Source: Scleroderma bovista (lineage: Eukaryota > Basidiomycota > Agaricomycetes > Boletales > Sclerodermataceae). Taken from it: a stretch of DNA of 64,000 bases. Below, piece by piece: positions 1 to 9,617 of this stretch. The position numbers were made by a program, and so were the translations under genes. Where the stretch lies: positions 1-64,000 of the forward strand of contig JAYMGJ010000599.1 of the NCBI GenBank assembly GCA_037178675.1, given 5' to 3'. The notes beneath the pieces are model-generated. The model did no database searches, was not told where the DNA came from, and was given only the letters and a program-made list of their open reading frames with translations. The first letter of the stretch is position 1. Each line of letters opens with the position of its first letter.

Positions 1-234
1 CGACCAGTTTACCGTGTCCACTGGCTGCGGGAAAAGGCAAAGCGAGACAGATGGAGTGAGGAAATGGAGTTGATAACTACAGAGCAAGGTTGGACACATA
101 CCTTCTTCAGGAATTGGGCAGATCGCTGGGAGGAAAAAGCCTCTGAGGCTTCATTAGCCGGTGACCACGGCTTGGCATGTTATGCAGCAAGGCAATATGA
201 CATGTATAACAAATTTGGTAGACTTTGTCAGTAG
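1..234 (+). CDS. C-terminal end of a KDZ-type (Kyakuja/Dileera/Zisupton) transposase, partial
   Basis: The frame is open from base 1 to a TAG at 232-234, so this is the last 77 codons of a gene entering from the left. The peptide is rich in Arg, Trp and Glu, with a start resembling YRVHWLREKAKRDRWSEE and amphipathic helices after it. That pattern resembles my memory of the tail of KDZ transposases of Agaricomycetes, which end in a basic, Trp-rich helical segment. No catalytic residue lies inside the window, so the assignment rests on the tail pattern and on the TET/JBP-like gene found further right, which is known to travel with KDZ elements. It could instead be the tail of another large transposase. 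Confidence 0.45.
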   Translation, partial: RPVYRVHWLREKAKRDRWSEEMELITTEQGWTHTFFRNWADRWEEKASEASLAGDHGLACYAARQYDMYNKFGRLCQ

Positions 235-1057
235 TCCCGTGACTGCTGCATATTATTTGTGTCGTTGAGTCATAATTTGTGATGGTGTATTGTTCATTAT
301 TATACAACCTTTCTGAGTGGGATGATGCCACGGGAGAGTGCAATTGGATATATACAATGTACATATAGGCCAATAATGGCGAGTAACTTTTAATTAAGTA
401 ACTTTTAATTAATGTATTTCGTTACTTACAACTTTTCCACTGGTGACTTTCCTCATTGTCCCTCCCAGATACTCCTTTTACTACATAAGGCTGTGGCTGC
501 AGGTCAGGCGGCCACTCCAATGTAGTCATTGGTCTATTGGGTCAGGAATGTCTATTGATATACTTCATCATCTGAAATATGTACTTCAAAGCCAATCTCT
601 CTTTGTGACCCTCTCCATTTATCTTAATGGATACCTCCAATAACCCAAATAGCTGCGGTATCAAATTTTAGGGGAACTTATCAGTCAAATAATTCAACTA
701 TCATTTAATGTGGAAAGGAAAAAATGATCATTGTGATGTGTTACTATTGGGATGGCCCCACTACTCATTTGTGCCTCTCCATAATTTATCCGTGGATGCC
801 GCCCATTTGTTTTCCAGCTCATCCCTGCATTGGTGAAATATTCCACCATGGCCATGCGGTCAACCAGATGTTGCAACACCATGTTTTGATGAAAGATCTT
901 TTCATCAGTTTCTTCCAACATTTGCTCAGTTTGTAGTTTGAGATCCTGGAGGCCAATGTGGGGGGTTTCAGGGACATCAAATAGAGCTGGGATTACAAAG
1001 TCCCCAGGCTATTGACAGTTTTTATTAGCTTATCATTGTGCATCAATGTAAGCTTAC
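235..1057. other. Intergenic DNA, no gene recognised
   Basis: AT-rich sequence between the transposase tail and the next minus-strand exon. Several short ORFs occur on both strands, but none has a recognisable domain, and they overlap each other in different frames. Confidence 0.5.
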
Positions 1058-1348
1058 CTGGTATTCGGCGAATTTCTCTGCCTCTGTGACCAGCTGGGTG
1101 AAGGTTGTCCACGGTATATCTTGGCTCTTCCCCCACACCCACCACTCCCACGGTGTACTGTGTGTGCTTAGGACCCTAGCCTCCCGATGATACACCTTGA
1201 ATACATTTGTTTCTTTGATTTGTTGCATCAAAGTTGCTGCATCCGGATCCGCCACGGATACCCAATCCATCACATGGGCTGCGACTGCAGGGACTTGCAT
1301 CACCAGCCCCTTTCTGTTGCATGCCGCAAGTAACCGCTCCAGAAGTGC
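1058..1348 (-). CDS. Exon of an unidentified minus-strand gene
   Basis: An open minus-strand stretch of about 97 codons is bounded by a TAG acceptor-like site (just above 1348) and a consensus GTAAGC donor (1052-1057). The encoded peptide contains a Trp-rich patch (TPWEWWVWGKSQDIPW) and looks like real protein rather than low-complexity sequence. I do not recognise the family. It lies just downstream of the split ORF at 1372-3628 and may belong to the same gene. In the locus before the retrotransposons inserted, this gene would have been divergent from the TET/JBP-like gene, with about 450 bp between their starts. Confidence 0.35.
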
Positions 1349-1371
1349 CTACATGGGGGATATGGTCATAT

Positions 1372-3628
1372 TCAAAGTTTCAATATGGAAGAACACACCA
1401 CTTCTTCCTGAACATGTCCATACCAGTTCATCTTCTCCAGAATGGCATGGTCACTGCTTTTCTGCAAAGAATACACAAACCGCTGTGAGTCAAAGTGTGG
1501 ATTTGGGTCGGAGTAATAACCCAAACACAACACCAACAAAGGACTACGAAAATGTGCGAGTGGTGGTTTACCTCTGCGGTGTCCAGAGAGGATATGCTGA
1601 GGAGGGGGAAAGGGGATCTACACCAACAGGGTGATGCAGACGATGATGCAGGATACTCCTGGGGTACAGGAGTAATAGATGACGAAGGGGATAGGGGTCT
1701 GGACTCTTCCTAAAGCCTAGGAAGTGTCAAAGCGGGGATTGGGTTGACTGAGACTGAAACAGCGATACTACACCTAGAGATTGGTGCAGCAAGGGGACAA
1801 GGGGGCTCCTGACGTCCAGAAGCAATGGGATATGAAGGATAGACAGGCTAGACTCCGCTTGAGCCTAGAGAAATACTTGGACTTGAATAGATTGAATAAA
1901 ACTTGAATATCAGAGTCTTTAGACCTTCACTGAAGCCTACAAGACTCAAAGAGCTGAGGGGATACTGACTGAGAGAGTCTGAGAGAGGGATAATTTCGTG
2001 CAATTGGGTCTCTTCACTGGGCTGAGCCCAGGGGTTTAAATACATGGGGGGGCACAGCATTAAAGTACAAAAAGAGAAGGGAGTAAGCAGAATTTGTCAA
2101 GGATTGGTAAGGGATTGGTAAGAGCTTTGTAAGGGGTTTGTAAGCGATCAGTAAGCAAGGGATAAGCAGGAATGAGTAAGCATAGGAAGCATGAATAAGC
2201 TGCATGACAAGATTGATTGGTAAGGGAGTGAGTCATCAGCTGAGTAATATACCAAAAATGCGAAAGGGATAGAGTAATACTGATGACAAGAGAGCATCAG
2301 TAAGCAAGGGATGAGTCACTGCACAGCAGAAGGAGTCATTGATGCACAGCCTAAGAAGTTTGATGGGGGGCTGTGTACCATCAAGAATTTGATGGGACAA
2401 CAATGGGGAAGATCTGAGATTAATAGGGGGATTGATCCGAGACAAAACAGCCACAAGAAGGGTACCAGGGGTCCAGAGGTCTTTTTGGGGGGTCATCATA
2501 CACTAAGGTATAGTGCATGTGTTCTAGCGCCGCTGAAGCGCAACCATGGGCTCCCTTGACGAGCTCTCTTCTGGGAAAGAACGAGAGAGGGTTCTTCTTC
2601 CTAATAGCACTATAAAGTGGGGGAATAACTGTCATGGTGCTGGGGGATGTTGTCTGAAAGTAGGGAAGCGGATAGAGTATTGAATTCGACGCATCCAGGG
2701 AAGTGAGACGAATGACAGAGGAAGATGGACATGGCAAGTATCTGGGAGGAAGGGACCATAGGCTGAGGGCTCAGGGGACACAGAGACGACCAGAGAAGAC
2801 TTCTCAAGCTTGACAATAGACCTAAGATGACCAAAGTACGTCCTTGACGCAGGACTGACGAGGAGAACGCGCTGACCGAGAATGAGAGGGACTGAGGGAG
2901 CAGGCTGGGAAGATATGTGCCAGGCAGTGCACAGGAACTCTGGGAGAGGCTGTCCTAAGAGCAGGACATAGTGGAGATCTGCAGCAATAGCGGAGAAATG
3001 ATCCAGAGAAAATACGGACTCCATAGTGAGCGATGAAGCGAACATCTGGATTGCGGGGGGAATATCTCCGTGGGAAATGAACAGATTTGCGTCGGAACTT
3101 GACAGGCAGATAGACCACGCTCTAGGCTCTCTGACGGTATAGTCACGTGCCTGATAGCTTCAGAAACGACGGAGCTATTCAAAATATCGGAATGCCGGCA
3201 CTGGGTGCCTAAAAATGACATTTGGGGGCTAAAAATCATTTCTTCTCTTTCTCCTTCGTTTCTCCATCAATTCTTTGGCTTCTTTGATCGTTCTGGTATG
3301 GGAGTTGGACTGCAGACGTGTGCATTCCTTTCTCATACCACAATTGACGTTATTCCTTCAGTTTCTTCTGCTTCTTGGCGGTTCTCGTGTGATAGATGAC
3401 TGTCTGCATTGGCATTCATCTCTCGCATCAGGATAGTCTTCTTGTGCGATAGATGGCTACGATGAGGGTCCATCGTGCTTATCCTTCGCATAAGGATCAT
3501 TCAATATAGGCGTTATCTTCCATGTTCACTGTACCAAACCTGTTTGGTGCGTGACACCGCCTGAATCGGATGCCAACATATTGCAATGTCAGGGACAGCC
3601 TGCGTGCAACAATTGCTTCAGAATCCAT
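1372..3628 (-). pseudogene. Small minus-strand ORF split by an LTR-like insertion
   Basis: An ATG at 3628 opens a frame (MDSEAIVARRLSLTLQYVGI) that runs to 3557, where the 2.07-kb element begins. Across the element, removing one copy of the 5-bp target duplication continues the same frame from 1484 to a TGA at 1372-1374. The join gives roughly 60 codons with no stop, which supports this being the pre-insertion reading frame. The function is unknown. It may be the first exon of the gene whose next exon is at 1058-1348, but I could not find a phase-compatible splice. Confidence 0.35.
1485..3556 (-). mobile_element. LTR-like element, copy A (diverged, 2072 bp)
   Basis: The minus strand starts with TGTCACGCACCAAAC, the same start as copies B and C, and includes the ACCAAAC..GTTTGGT palindrome. 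It is flanked by CCGCT (1480-1484) and CCGCC (3557-3561), a 5-bp target duplication with one mismatch. The body aligns with copies B and C but is shorter and diverged. Like them it has a TATA-like motif (a TATTTAAA on the minus strand near 2035-2042) inside a long U3-like region. The 137-codon frame at 2632-3045 matches the ORF of the other copies without gaps over most of its length. Confidence 0.65.
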
Positions 3629-3877
3629 CGATGCAGGATCAGGATTGAAGTTGAATATTTATAATAGAATCTCCCATATTCCCATGTGCCACTGGACCAT
3701 TGTTCATGGAACAATGATCATGGTACCATTAAGAGTTAGTTATTCCCGCGGACACAAAATTACTACCACATTGCTTTCATTCAAATCTGATTGGTTTATC
3801 ATTCGGTGTTCCAATTTGAATTAGATATATCAGTGCAGCAGTGGCCACCTGCGGTCAGCATATAGGTTGTTCCTTGG
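3557..3877. other. Original locus DNA between two insertions
   Basis: This stretch lies between copy A and the gypsy 3' LTR. Besides the 5' end of the split minus-strand ORF (3557-3628) it holds AT-rich sequence that was probably the divergent promoter region between that ORF and the TET/JBP-like gene, because it joins directly to 15645 once the gypsy element is removed. Confidence 0.5.
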
Positions 3878-4497
3878 TGTCAAGTCCGGGTCTACTCCGG
3901 TAGGGGGTCTGGTCAGGTCCGGACGGAAATGGACGAAGGGAGAGGGCAGAGGGCTGGACAAGAGATTAGTCTGGCCGAAGTTGGTGACTGTTTGGATTCA
4001 ACGACTAAGGACAACGAGCGTTGATCCCTTGCGTAGGTTCTGGTCAAGAAGGGGAGACAGAGACAGAGACAGAGATGGACAAGATCAGGAGTAGAGATGG
4101 TTGATTTCAGACTGAGGTATACAGGATGGAGTACAGGGTACTTATACTACGGAGAACTAGGGTCGAGTATTTACGGTGACAAGTAAACAGCCCAAAGGGC
4201 GGACAAGGGATAACCGGCGTTGGGACTAGATCAGGTCCGATGAAAATAAGTAAGGTCCGGAGAAAATACTACAAGGTAGAAGATATAAACAGAGCACGGA
4301 GAACTCACGGTACTACAGGGTTGACGGAGAAGTGAAGTAACGACTGGATAGGGATTAATGCAAATGGTCGCACTTAGCGGAAGAGTATGTGCGCATCCGG
4401 GACCGGAGTGACGCGCAGAGGTCCGAAGTTGAGCTGTAGTGCTGCGATGCGACCGGAGTAACCGGATAAGAGTCCGGAGTTGGACATGGTCTTGACA
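3878..4497 (-). repeat. Gypsy 3' LTR (620 bp)
   Basis: On the minus strand it starts TGTCAAGACC and ends GGACTTGACA, so it has TG..CA ends. The same sequence recurs at 13514-15644 (interrupted) and as a solo copy at 23204-23815. A purine-rich tract (the complement of CCCCCTGTTAGGGG) directly adjoins it inside the element and fits a polypurine tract. Confidence 0.92.
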
Positions 4498-4665
4498 GTA
4501 TCCCCCTGTTAGGGGCTGAACCCATGAGGCCCGCCATGAGGCTGCTGTGTGGTCACTTAGGACAATGCAGAGTCCGGAGTCGATTGTCTGAGTGTGAAAC
4601 AGGGATCTATAAGAACAGACCGGTTTTTTGGTTTCCACCCCCAACTTCCCCACTCTCTTTCTACC

Positions 4666-5786
4666 ATGTCTGCACCCACACAAACTACCACCCCCACTGC
4701 CAGCATGACCGGATCCAGGGACTGGACCAGAGTGAAGACGGAGGAGCTCCAGGCCCTGACGGACGACGAAGATGAGGTGGCGAACGTGAAGAGGGTGGAA
4801 AAAAGGTGTCACAAACAGGCGAAGGCGGAGGTGGAGGAACGAGCACGCCAGGAGCGTGAAGAGACAGCGAGGCGGGCGCGTGAAGAGGCGGAGAGGAAAG
4901 CAAGGGCGGAGGCGGAGCGGAAGGCCAAGGAGGAGGCGGAGAAGAAGGCTCGCGAGGAGTTTGCAAAGCTCCAAGCAGAGCGCCAGCGCATCCTCGAGGA
5001 GAAGGCACGCCTGATGGCAGAGGACAAACGCAAGGCAGAGGTGGCTGCGGGGAAGCAGAAGGCAGGAGAGCCGGCGAAGAAGAGGGCAAGAGAGGAGCCG
5101 GTCGCCAGCCCTAGCGGCGTGCAAGTCGTTGATCTCCAGTAAGCAAATTCTTTTTCTTTTGTTTTCGCTTTTGCTGACTTCATTGATTAAGCTGTGTGCG
5201 TTGCGCCAAGTTCGGGGTGCAGTGTGTGCAAGACCCGGAGAAGCCCAAACAGCATGCCTGCAAGAGGTGCGCCGGTCTCAAGGAGAAGTGTGAGCAGGCG
5301 GAGGTTGAGACCGGGGGATCCGGGTCCGGCATGGACAAGGCCAAGGCCAAGGCCGTCGCAACGTCGCCACGAGGCGGCGAAAAACGAAAGAAGGTCAAGA
5401 AGTCGGCGGCCGTCGTTGTCGACGATGAAATCCAAGAGGTGGCGGGGCCATCGAAGTCCGTGTCCGGAGGGTCCGGGAACCAAGCATTCCTGGACCGGAT
5501 GGATCGACTCGTGGAGTCGATGGGGGAGTTAACCGGAGAGGTGCGCCAGATGAGGCAAGCACAGTGTGCGGTGGCACGATCCAATGACCGGGTGGGCCGC
5601 ACCCTCGAGATGTTTCTCGAGGAGTGCCACTGGTTCAATGGACTGCACAATGAGCCGGGGACGGACCCGGAGAGCGACGAGGAGGTGGATCCGGAGGAGA
5701 TCGACCGGGAGGTCGAAGACCTCGAGCAGGAGATGGAGAAGGCTGGCAACGAGTTGCTGTCGCACCACGCCCCTCCCCGCGCGTGA
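4666..5786 (+). CDS. Antisense Zn(II)2Cys6-domain protein encoded inside the gypsy element
   Basis: Two plus-strand exons, 4666-5138 and 5192-5786, join in frame through a 53-nt intron (donor GTAAGC, branch CTGAC, acceptor TTAAG), giving about 355 codons. Residues about 45-135 are a highly charged Glu/Ala/Lys/Arg helix, probably a coiled coil. The splice rebuilds six cysteines with the spacing C-x2-C-x6-C-x11-C-x2-C-x6-C, which is the fungal binuclear zinc cluster pattern. A Lys-rich stretch (EKRKKVKK) looks like a nuclear signal, and the C-terminus is acidic. The ATG lies in a good context (TTCTACCATGT), and AATAAA follows the stop at 5810-5815. It converges on the chromodomain end of pol. 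The intron and intact frame argue for a real gene transcribed from the LTR side; the function is unknown. Confidence 0.8.
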
Positions 5787-5938
5787 ACTGGTCTGGTCAG
5801 GACTTTGTAAATAAAATGTAATTAGTATTGCTTTTGTTTATAAGGAAAAGTGCCTTGAGTTTTAGTGAGTGATATTACATGAGACAGAGTGAAACAGATA
5901 AAGGAAACAGACAAGAGAAACAGAGAGCGAGAGTAATA

Positions 5939-7271
5939 TTACATGGACACAAGTGGTCTGGGTTTGTCCAGGTACCGGACATGGTAATCTTCTAGTAGCT
6001 CCGTAGCGTTGCCTAGTTCAGTGGCGAGAAGCCAAGATGTTTCTTTGTCAGTCCCTTCATAACCGGACCAATGTACCAAGTACAAGAGTTTGCATGTTTT
6101 ATGGCGGCGGTCAACCTTGGAGTCGAGGATCTCGGAGATCTCGAACTCCGGTTCGCCATCCACCTCGACTGGTGGTGGCGGAGGCTGTATCCGGTCCGGT
6201 ATGGTGTTGGGTATGGCCGGTTCAAGTTGGGAGACATGGAAGACGGGATGAATGGCGCGCATGGAATCTGGAAGGCGTAGTGTAAAAGAGAGAGGGCCTA
6301 CTTGTGCTATGATAGTGTAGGGCCCAAGATTCTTTTCTGATAGCTTTTTGGATGGTCGAGTAGACCGGAAGTATTTGGCTTTCACGTATACTTGATCGCC
6401 TACTTTGAAGTCCGGTGCCGGAGTATGTTTGGCATCAGCCGGACCTTGGTAGCGAAGTTGTGCGTTGGCCATTTCTTCACGAAGGTATTGGTGCAGTGAC
6501 TCGAGGTTGACTGCGTAATCACGAGCCCGTGCGGAGGTCATATCTCATTCTGGGTAAACGGAGATGTTAGGGTGGTAACCTTTGTTGGCAAAGAAGGGTG
6601 AAACTCCGGTAGTAGCACTAGGTGCATTGTTGTATGCGAACTCCGCCAAGGGGAGTAGGTCCACCCAGTTGTCCTGCTGGTAGTTGCAGTAGATCCGGAG
6701 GTACTGTTCAAGAGTCTGGTTGGAGCGCTCAGTCTGGCCATCACCCTCTGGGTGGTAACCAGAGGTGAAGTGGAGGTGCATGTTGAGGGCCTTTCCGAGT
6801 GACCGGAAAAAGTGAGAGACAAACTCTGTACCGCGATCTGAGGTGACATGGGCGGGAACACCGTGCTTGGAGAATACATGGAGCAGGAAGAGTTTTGCAA
6901 GCTCCGGGCTAGTGATGGTGTCATGAGTAGGGATGAAAATGGCTTGTTTAGAAAGCCTGTCTACCATGACCAGGATGGCGGTAAAGCCAGTAGATGAAGG
7001 GAGTTGCTCTATGAAGTCCATTGAGATGGAGTTCCAAGGCTTCTCCGGTACAGGGAGCTGTTTCAGCAAGCCGTAGGGTCTATGGCGCGGTGTCTTAGCT
7101 CTTGCGCAGGAGGTACAGGACCGGACGTAGTCTTTGACGAAGGTCCTGAGACCGGGCCAAGTATATTCACGCCGGATTAGTTCTAGAGTCCGGTTTTGCC
7201 CAAAGTGACCAGTGAGTGGGTGATCGTGTCAATACCGGAGTACCCGGAGACGGAGATCATCCAAGTCCGGT
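5939..7271 (-). pseudogene. Gypsy pol: integrase and chromodomain
   Basis: Continuation of pol on the far side of the inserted element. It begins with the integrase zinc-binding region (HDHPLTGHFG, later CTSC) and then the catalytic core. The core shows the acidic triad in MDFIEQ, SDRGTEF and GQTERSNQTLEQ. A C-terminal chromodomain (EFEISEILDSKV, then LVHWSGYE and TSWL) marks it as a chromovirus, a class that targets chromatin marks. Two in-frame TGA codons break it: 7229-7231, before the zinc-binding region, and 6545-6547, between core and C-terminal domain. The natural stop is TAA at 5939-5941. Confidence 0.9.
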
Positions 7272-9612
7272 GTGCGCCTAAGTGAGGGAAGAGGTCAGAA
7301 CAACCAACAACCAACACCAAATGACAGCAATATGCAAGTGGTGGTCTTCCTTTGCGTTTCTGGTATTTAATCTCCTCAGGGGGATGTGCTGCATGCCTTC
7401 AGGCAGGATGCAGGAGGGAAGGGAAGGGCTTCTGATGGGGATGATATGGACTGGGGATGGTATTGACTCCTCTTTAGCCTACCACAGTGGTTAGGAAGAG
7501 TCCTGGGATAGAAAAGTGATGATAGATTGATGACAGGGGTGTAACAGCAGTGGTGGAGCAACAGGGAAGCAAGGGGACAGTTCCTGCTTCAAAAATGCGA
7601 TGGACAGTGATGGGATAGAGTGGACAGAGATGCTAGACTGCGCTTCAGCCTAGAGAAATGATCAGATACAAGATATATCTGATAAACAGCAATATAGGAG
7701 CTTTAGGCCAGCACTGAGTGACCTACAAGTCCAAAGACAAAGAGGGAGCTTATAGATAGTGAGGGAGAGTGAATGTGGTCGCTTTATTGAGGGGGAAGCA
7801 GACACTTCCTTGCAGCCTTTGGCTGCTGGTTTATATACAGGAGGGGCTGTGGCCCTGTAAGCACAAATGACTAAGTGCTTGGTAAGAGATTGGTAAGAAA
7901 TTGGTAAGCGATTGATAAGCAGTGTAATCAGGCTGAGTCATCGATGGGGAGAGCCTGAACAAGCTGCTGAGCCAAGGGAAAGAGCAAAAACATAGGTAAA
8001 AAGGGGTGTATAACCAAGAATATGGAAAAATCATTGCATGGGGCCCAAAAGAGAGGGGGGGAAAGCATGGGATGAGTAGATCAAAGCTAAATGAGCATAT
8101 GCAATGACATAATGCATATGAATCATAGGGGCATGAGTCATGAATTGATAAGCAGCATGATAAGCATGATTTGAAGGATGATTGGTAAGTGATTGGTAAG
8201 GGGAGTAATGGGGATTAGTAATGCCAAGAGGGGATGAATAATGTGCAGCAGAGTGAGTCAGAGTGAGCCAGAGTGACTCTGTGTGACTCAGACAGAAGGG
8301 AAGCACAACCTGTGATTTATTGAACTTTAGATCTGGAGATGAGCTTCTGAAGCAGTGCCACTGATGGGAGTGGCTGGGGGATAATAAAAGAATTGATCCG
8401 ACCAGAAGAGCAGTGTCAGGGGGCCTGGAATGACAAGTAGAGTCACAGCTGGTCACAGAGTGTCACAAATCCCTTGGATTGAGCTTCTGTAGAGCAAAAA
8501 TGCGAAATTTGGTGCTCCCGAAGTGCAGTCTTCCCTTGAGCAGTAAGGGGAATGTTCTGTACTCTATTAGGGCTCCTAAGAAGGGTTCTAGAGCACTGTT
8601 TCATTTGTGTTTGTTGCGGGATAGCAGGGAAGAGAATCGCAAGTAGCGGATTCGACGTGTCCAGGGAAGCGAGATGAATGATAGAGGGAGATGGATGTGA
8701 CAGGACTCTGGGATGAAAGGACCATATGCAGAGGACTCAGGAGACACAGAGACGACCAGGTATGAATTTTCAAGTCTAATGATAGACTTGAGATGACCAA
8801 AGTATGTGCGCGACGCAGGACTGACGAGGAGAACGTGCTGACCGAGAACGAGAGGGACTGAGGGAGAAGGCTGGGAAGATATGTACCAGACAGTACACAG
8901 GAGCTCAGGGAGAGGCTGTCCCAAGAGCAGGACATAGTTGAGGTCTGCTGCAATAGCGGAGAAACGTTCCAGAGAAAATGCAGACTCCATAGTGAGTGAT
9001 GAAGCAGGTGTCTGGATTGCGGGTGGAATATCTCCGTGGGAAATGAACGGATTTACGTCGGAACTTGACAGGCAGATAGACCACGGTCTAGGCTCCATGA
9101 TGGTATAGTCACATGATTGATAGCTTCAAAAATGGCGGAGCTATTCAAAATATCGGAATACCGGCACTGGGTGCCTAAATTTGACATTTGGGCGCTAAAA
9201 ATGATTCTTCCTTTTCTCCTTTGTTTCTCTATCGTTTCTTCTGCTTCTTTGGTTGTTCTGGTATGGGAGTTGGACTGCAGTAGGTTGCATTCCTCTCTCA
9301 TACTGAAATGATCATCAATCCTTGGATTCTTCTGCTTCTTGGCGGTTCTTGTGCGAGGGATGACTGCCAGACGATGGCATTCATCTCTTGCTCCAGGATA
9401 GTCATTCTTGTGCGATAGATGGCTATGACAAGCTTGTATTCATTCTTTGCATAAGGATAGTCTTGACTTTGCGTGATATGGATAGTGAGGACTGTCTGTA
9501 TCCCTCAAGTCGGGACAATCTTTCAACAGATCTTGGGTGTGCGTTCTTCGCATTAGTTTCATCAGCTAACTTTCTCCATGTCCACAGTACCAAACATGTT
9601 TGGTGCGTGACA
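7272..9612 (-). mobile_element. LTR-like element, copy B (2341 bp), inserted in gypsy pol
   Basis: The minus strand starts TGTCACGCACC and ends in CAC. It is flanked by CCGGT (7267-7271) and TCGGT (9613-9617), a 5-bp duplication with one change. It is exactly as long as copy C (2341 bp) and nearly identical to it, but in the opposite orientation. Pol reads GRIYVP before it and DLDDLRLR after it, so the insertion point is clear. A TATA box on the minus strand (7831-7838) followed by AATAAA gives a U3-R-U5 layout with an unusually long U3, so it is best read as a very long solo LTR. Confidence 0.85.
8601..9098 (-). CDS. Conserved 165-codon ORF inside LTR-like copy B
   Basis: Starts at an ATG (MEPRPWSICLSSSD) and is open to 8601. 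The same frame is open in copy C (16977-17474), and in the diverged copy A it aligns without gaps over more than 110 codons (for example the shared GQPLPE and VLLVSPASRTYFGHL segments), with many conservative replacements. No domain is recognised and no membrane segment is obvious. It may be a protein made from the LTR, or a frame kept open by chance; the ungapped match of diverged copies favours coding. Confidence 0.4.
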   Translation of the reverse strand: MEPRPWSICLSSSDVNPFISHGDIPPAIQTPASSLTMESAFSLERFSAIAADLNYVLLLGQPLPELLCTVWYISSQPSPSVPLVLGQHVLLVSPASRTYFGHLKSIIRLENSYLVVSVSPESSAYGPFIPESCHIHLPLSFISLPWTRRIRYLRFSSLLSRNKHK

Positions 9613-9617
9613 TCGGT

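Noticed and set aside
4685..5183. Minus-strand ORFs opposite the Zn2Cys6 gene (Ala/Ser- and Pro-rich)
   Set aside because: They are shadows of the Glu/Ala/Lys/Arg repeat codons of the plus-strand exon and have no domain.
8588..8953. A second ORF in another frame inside the LTR-like copies (also 17122-17487)
   Set aside because: It is Ser/Leu-rich, overlaps the better-conserved frame, and its equivalent in copy A differs in start, end and sequence.
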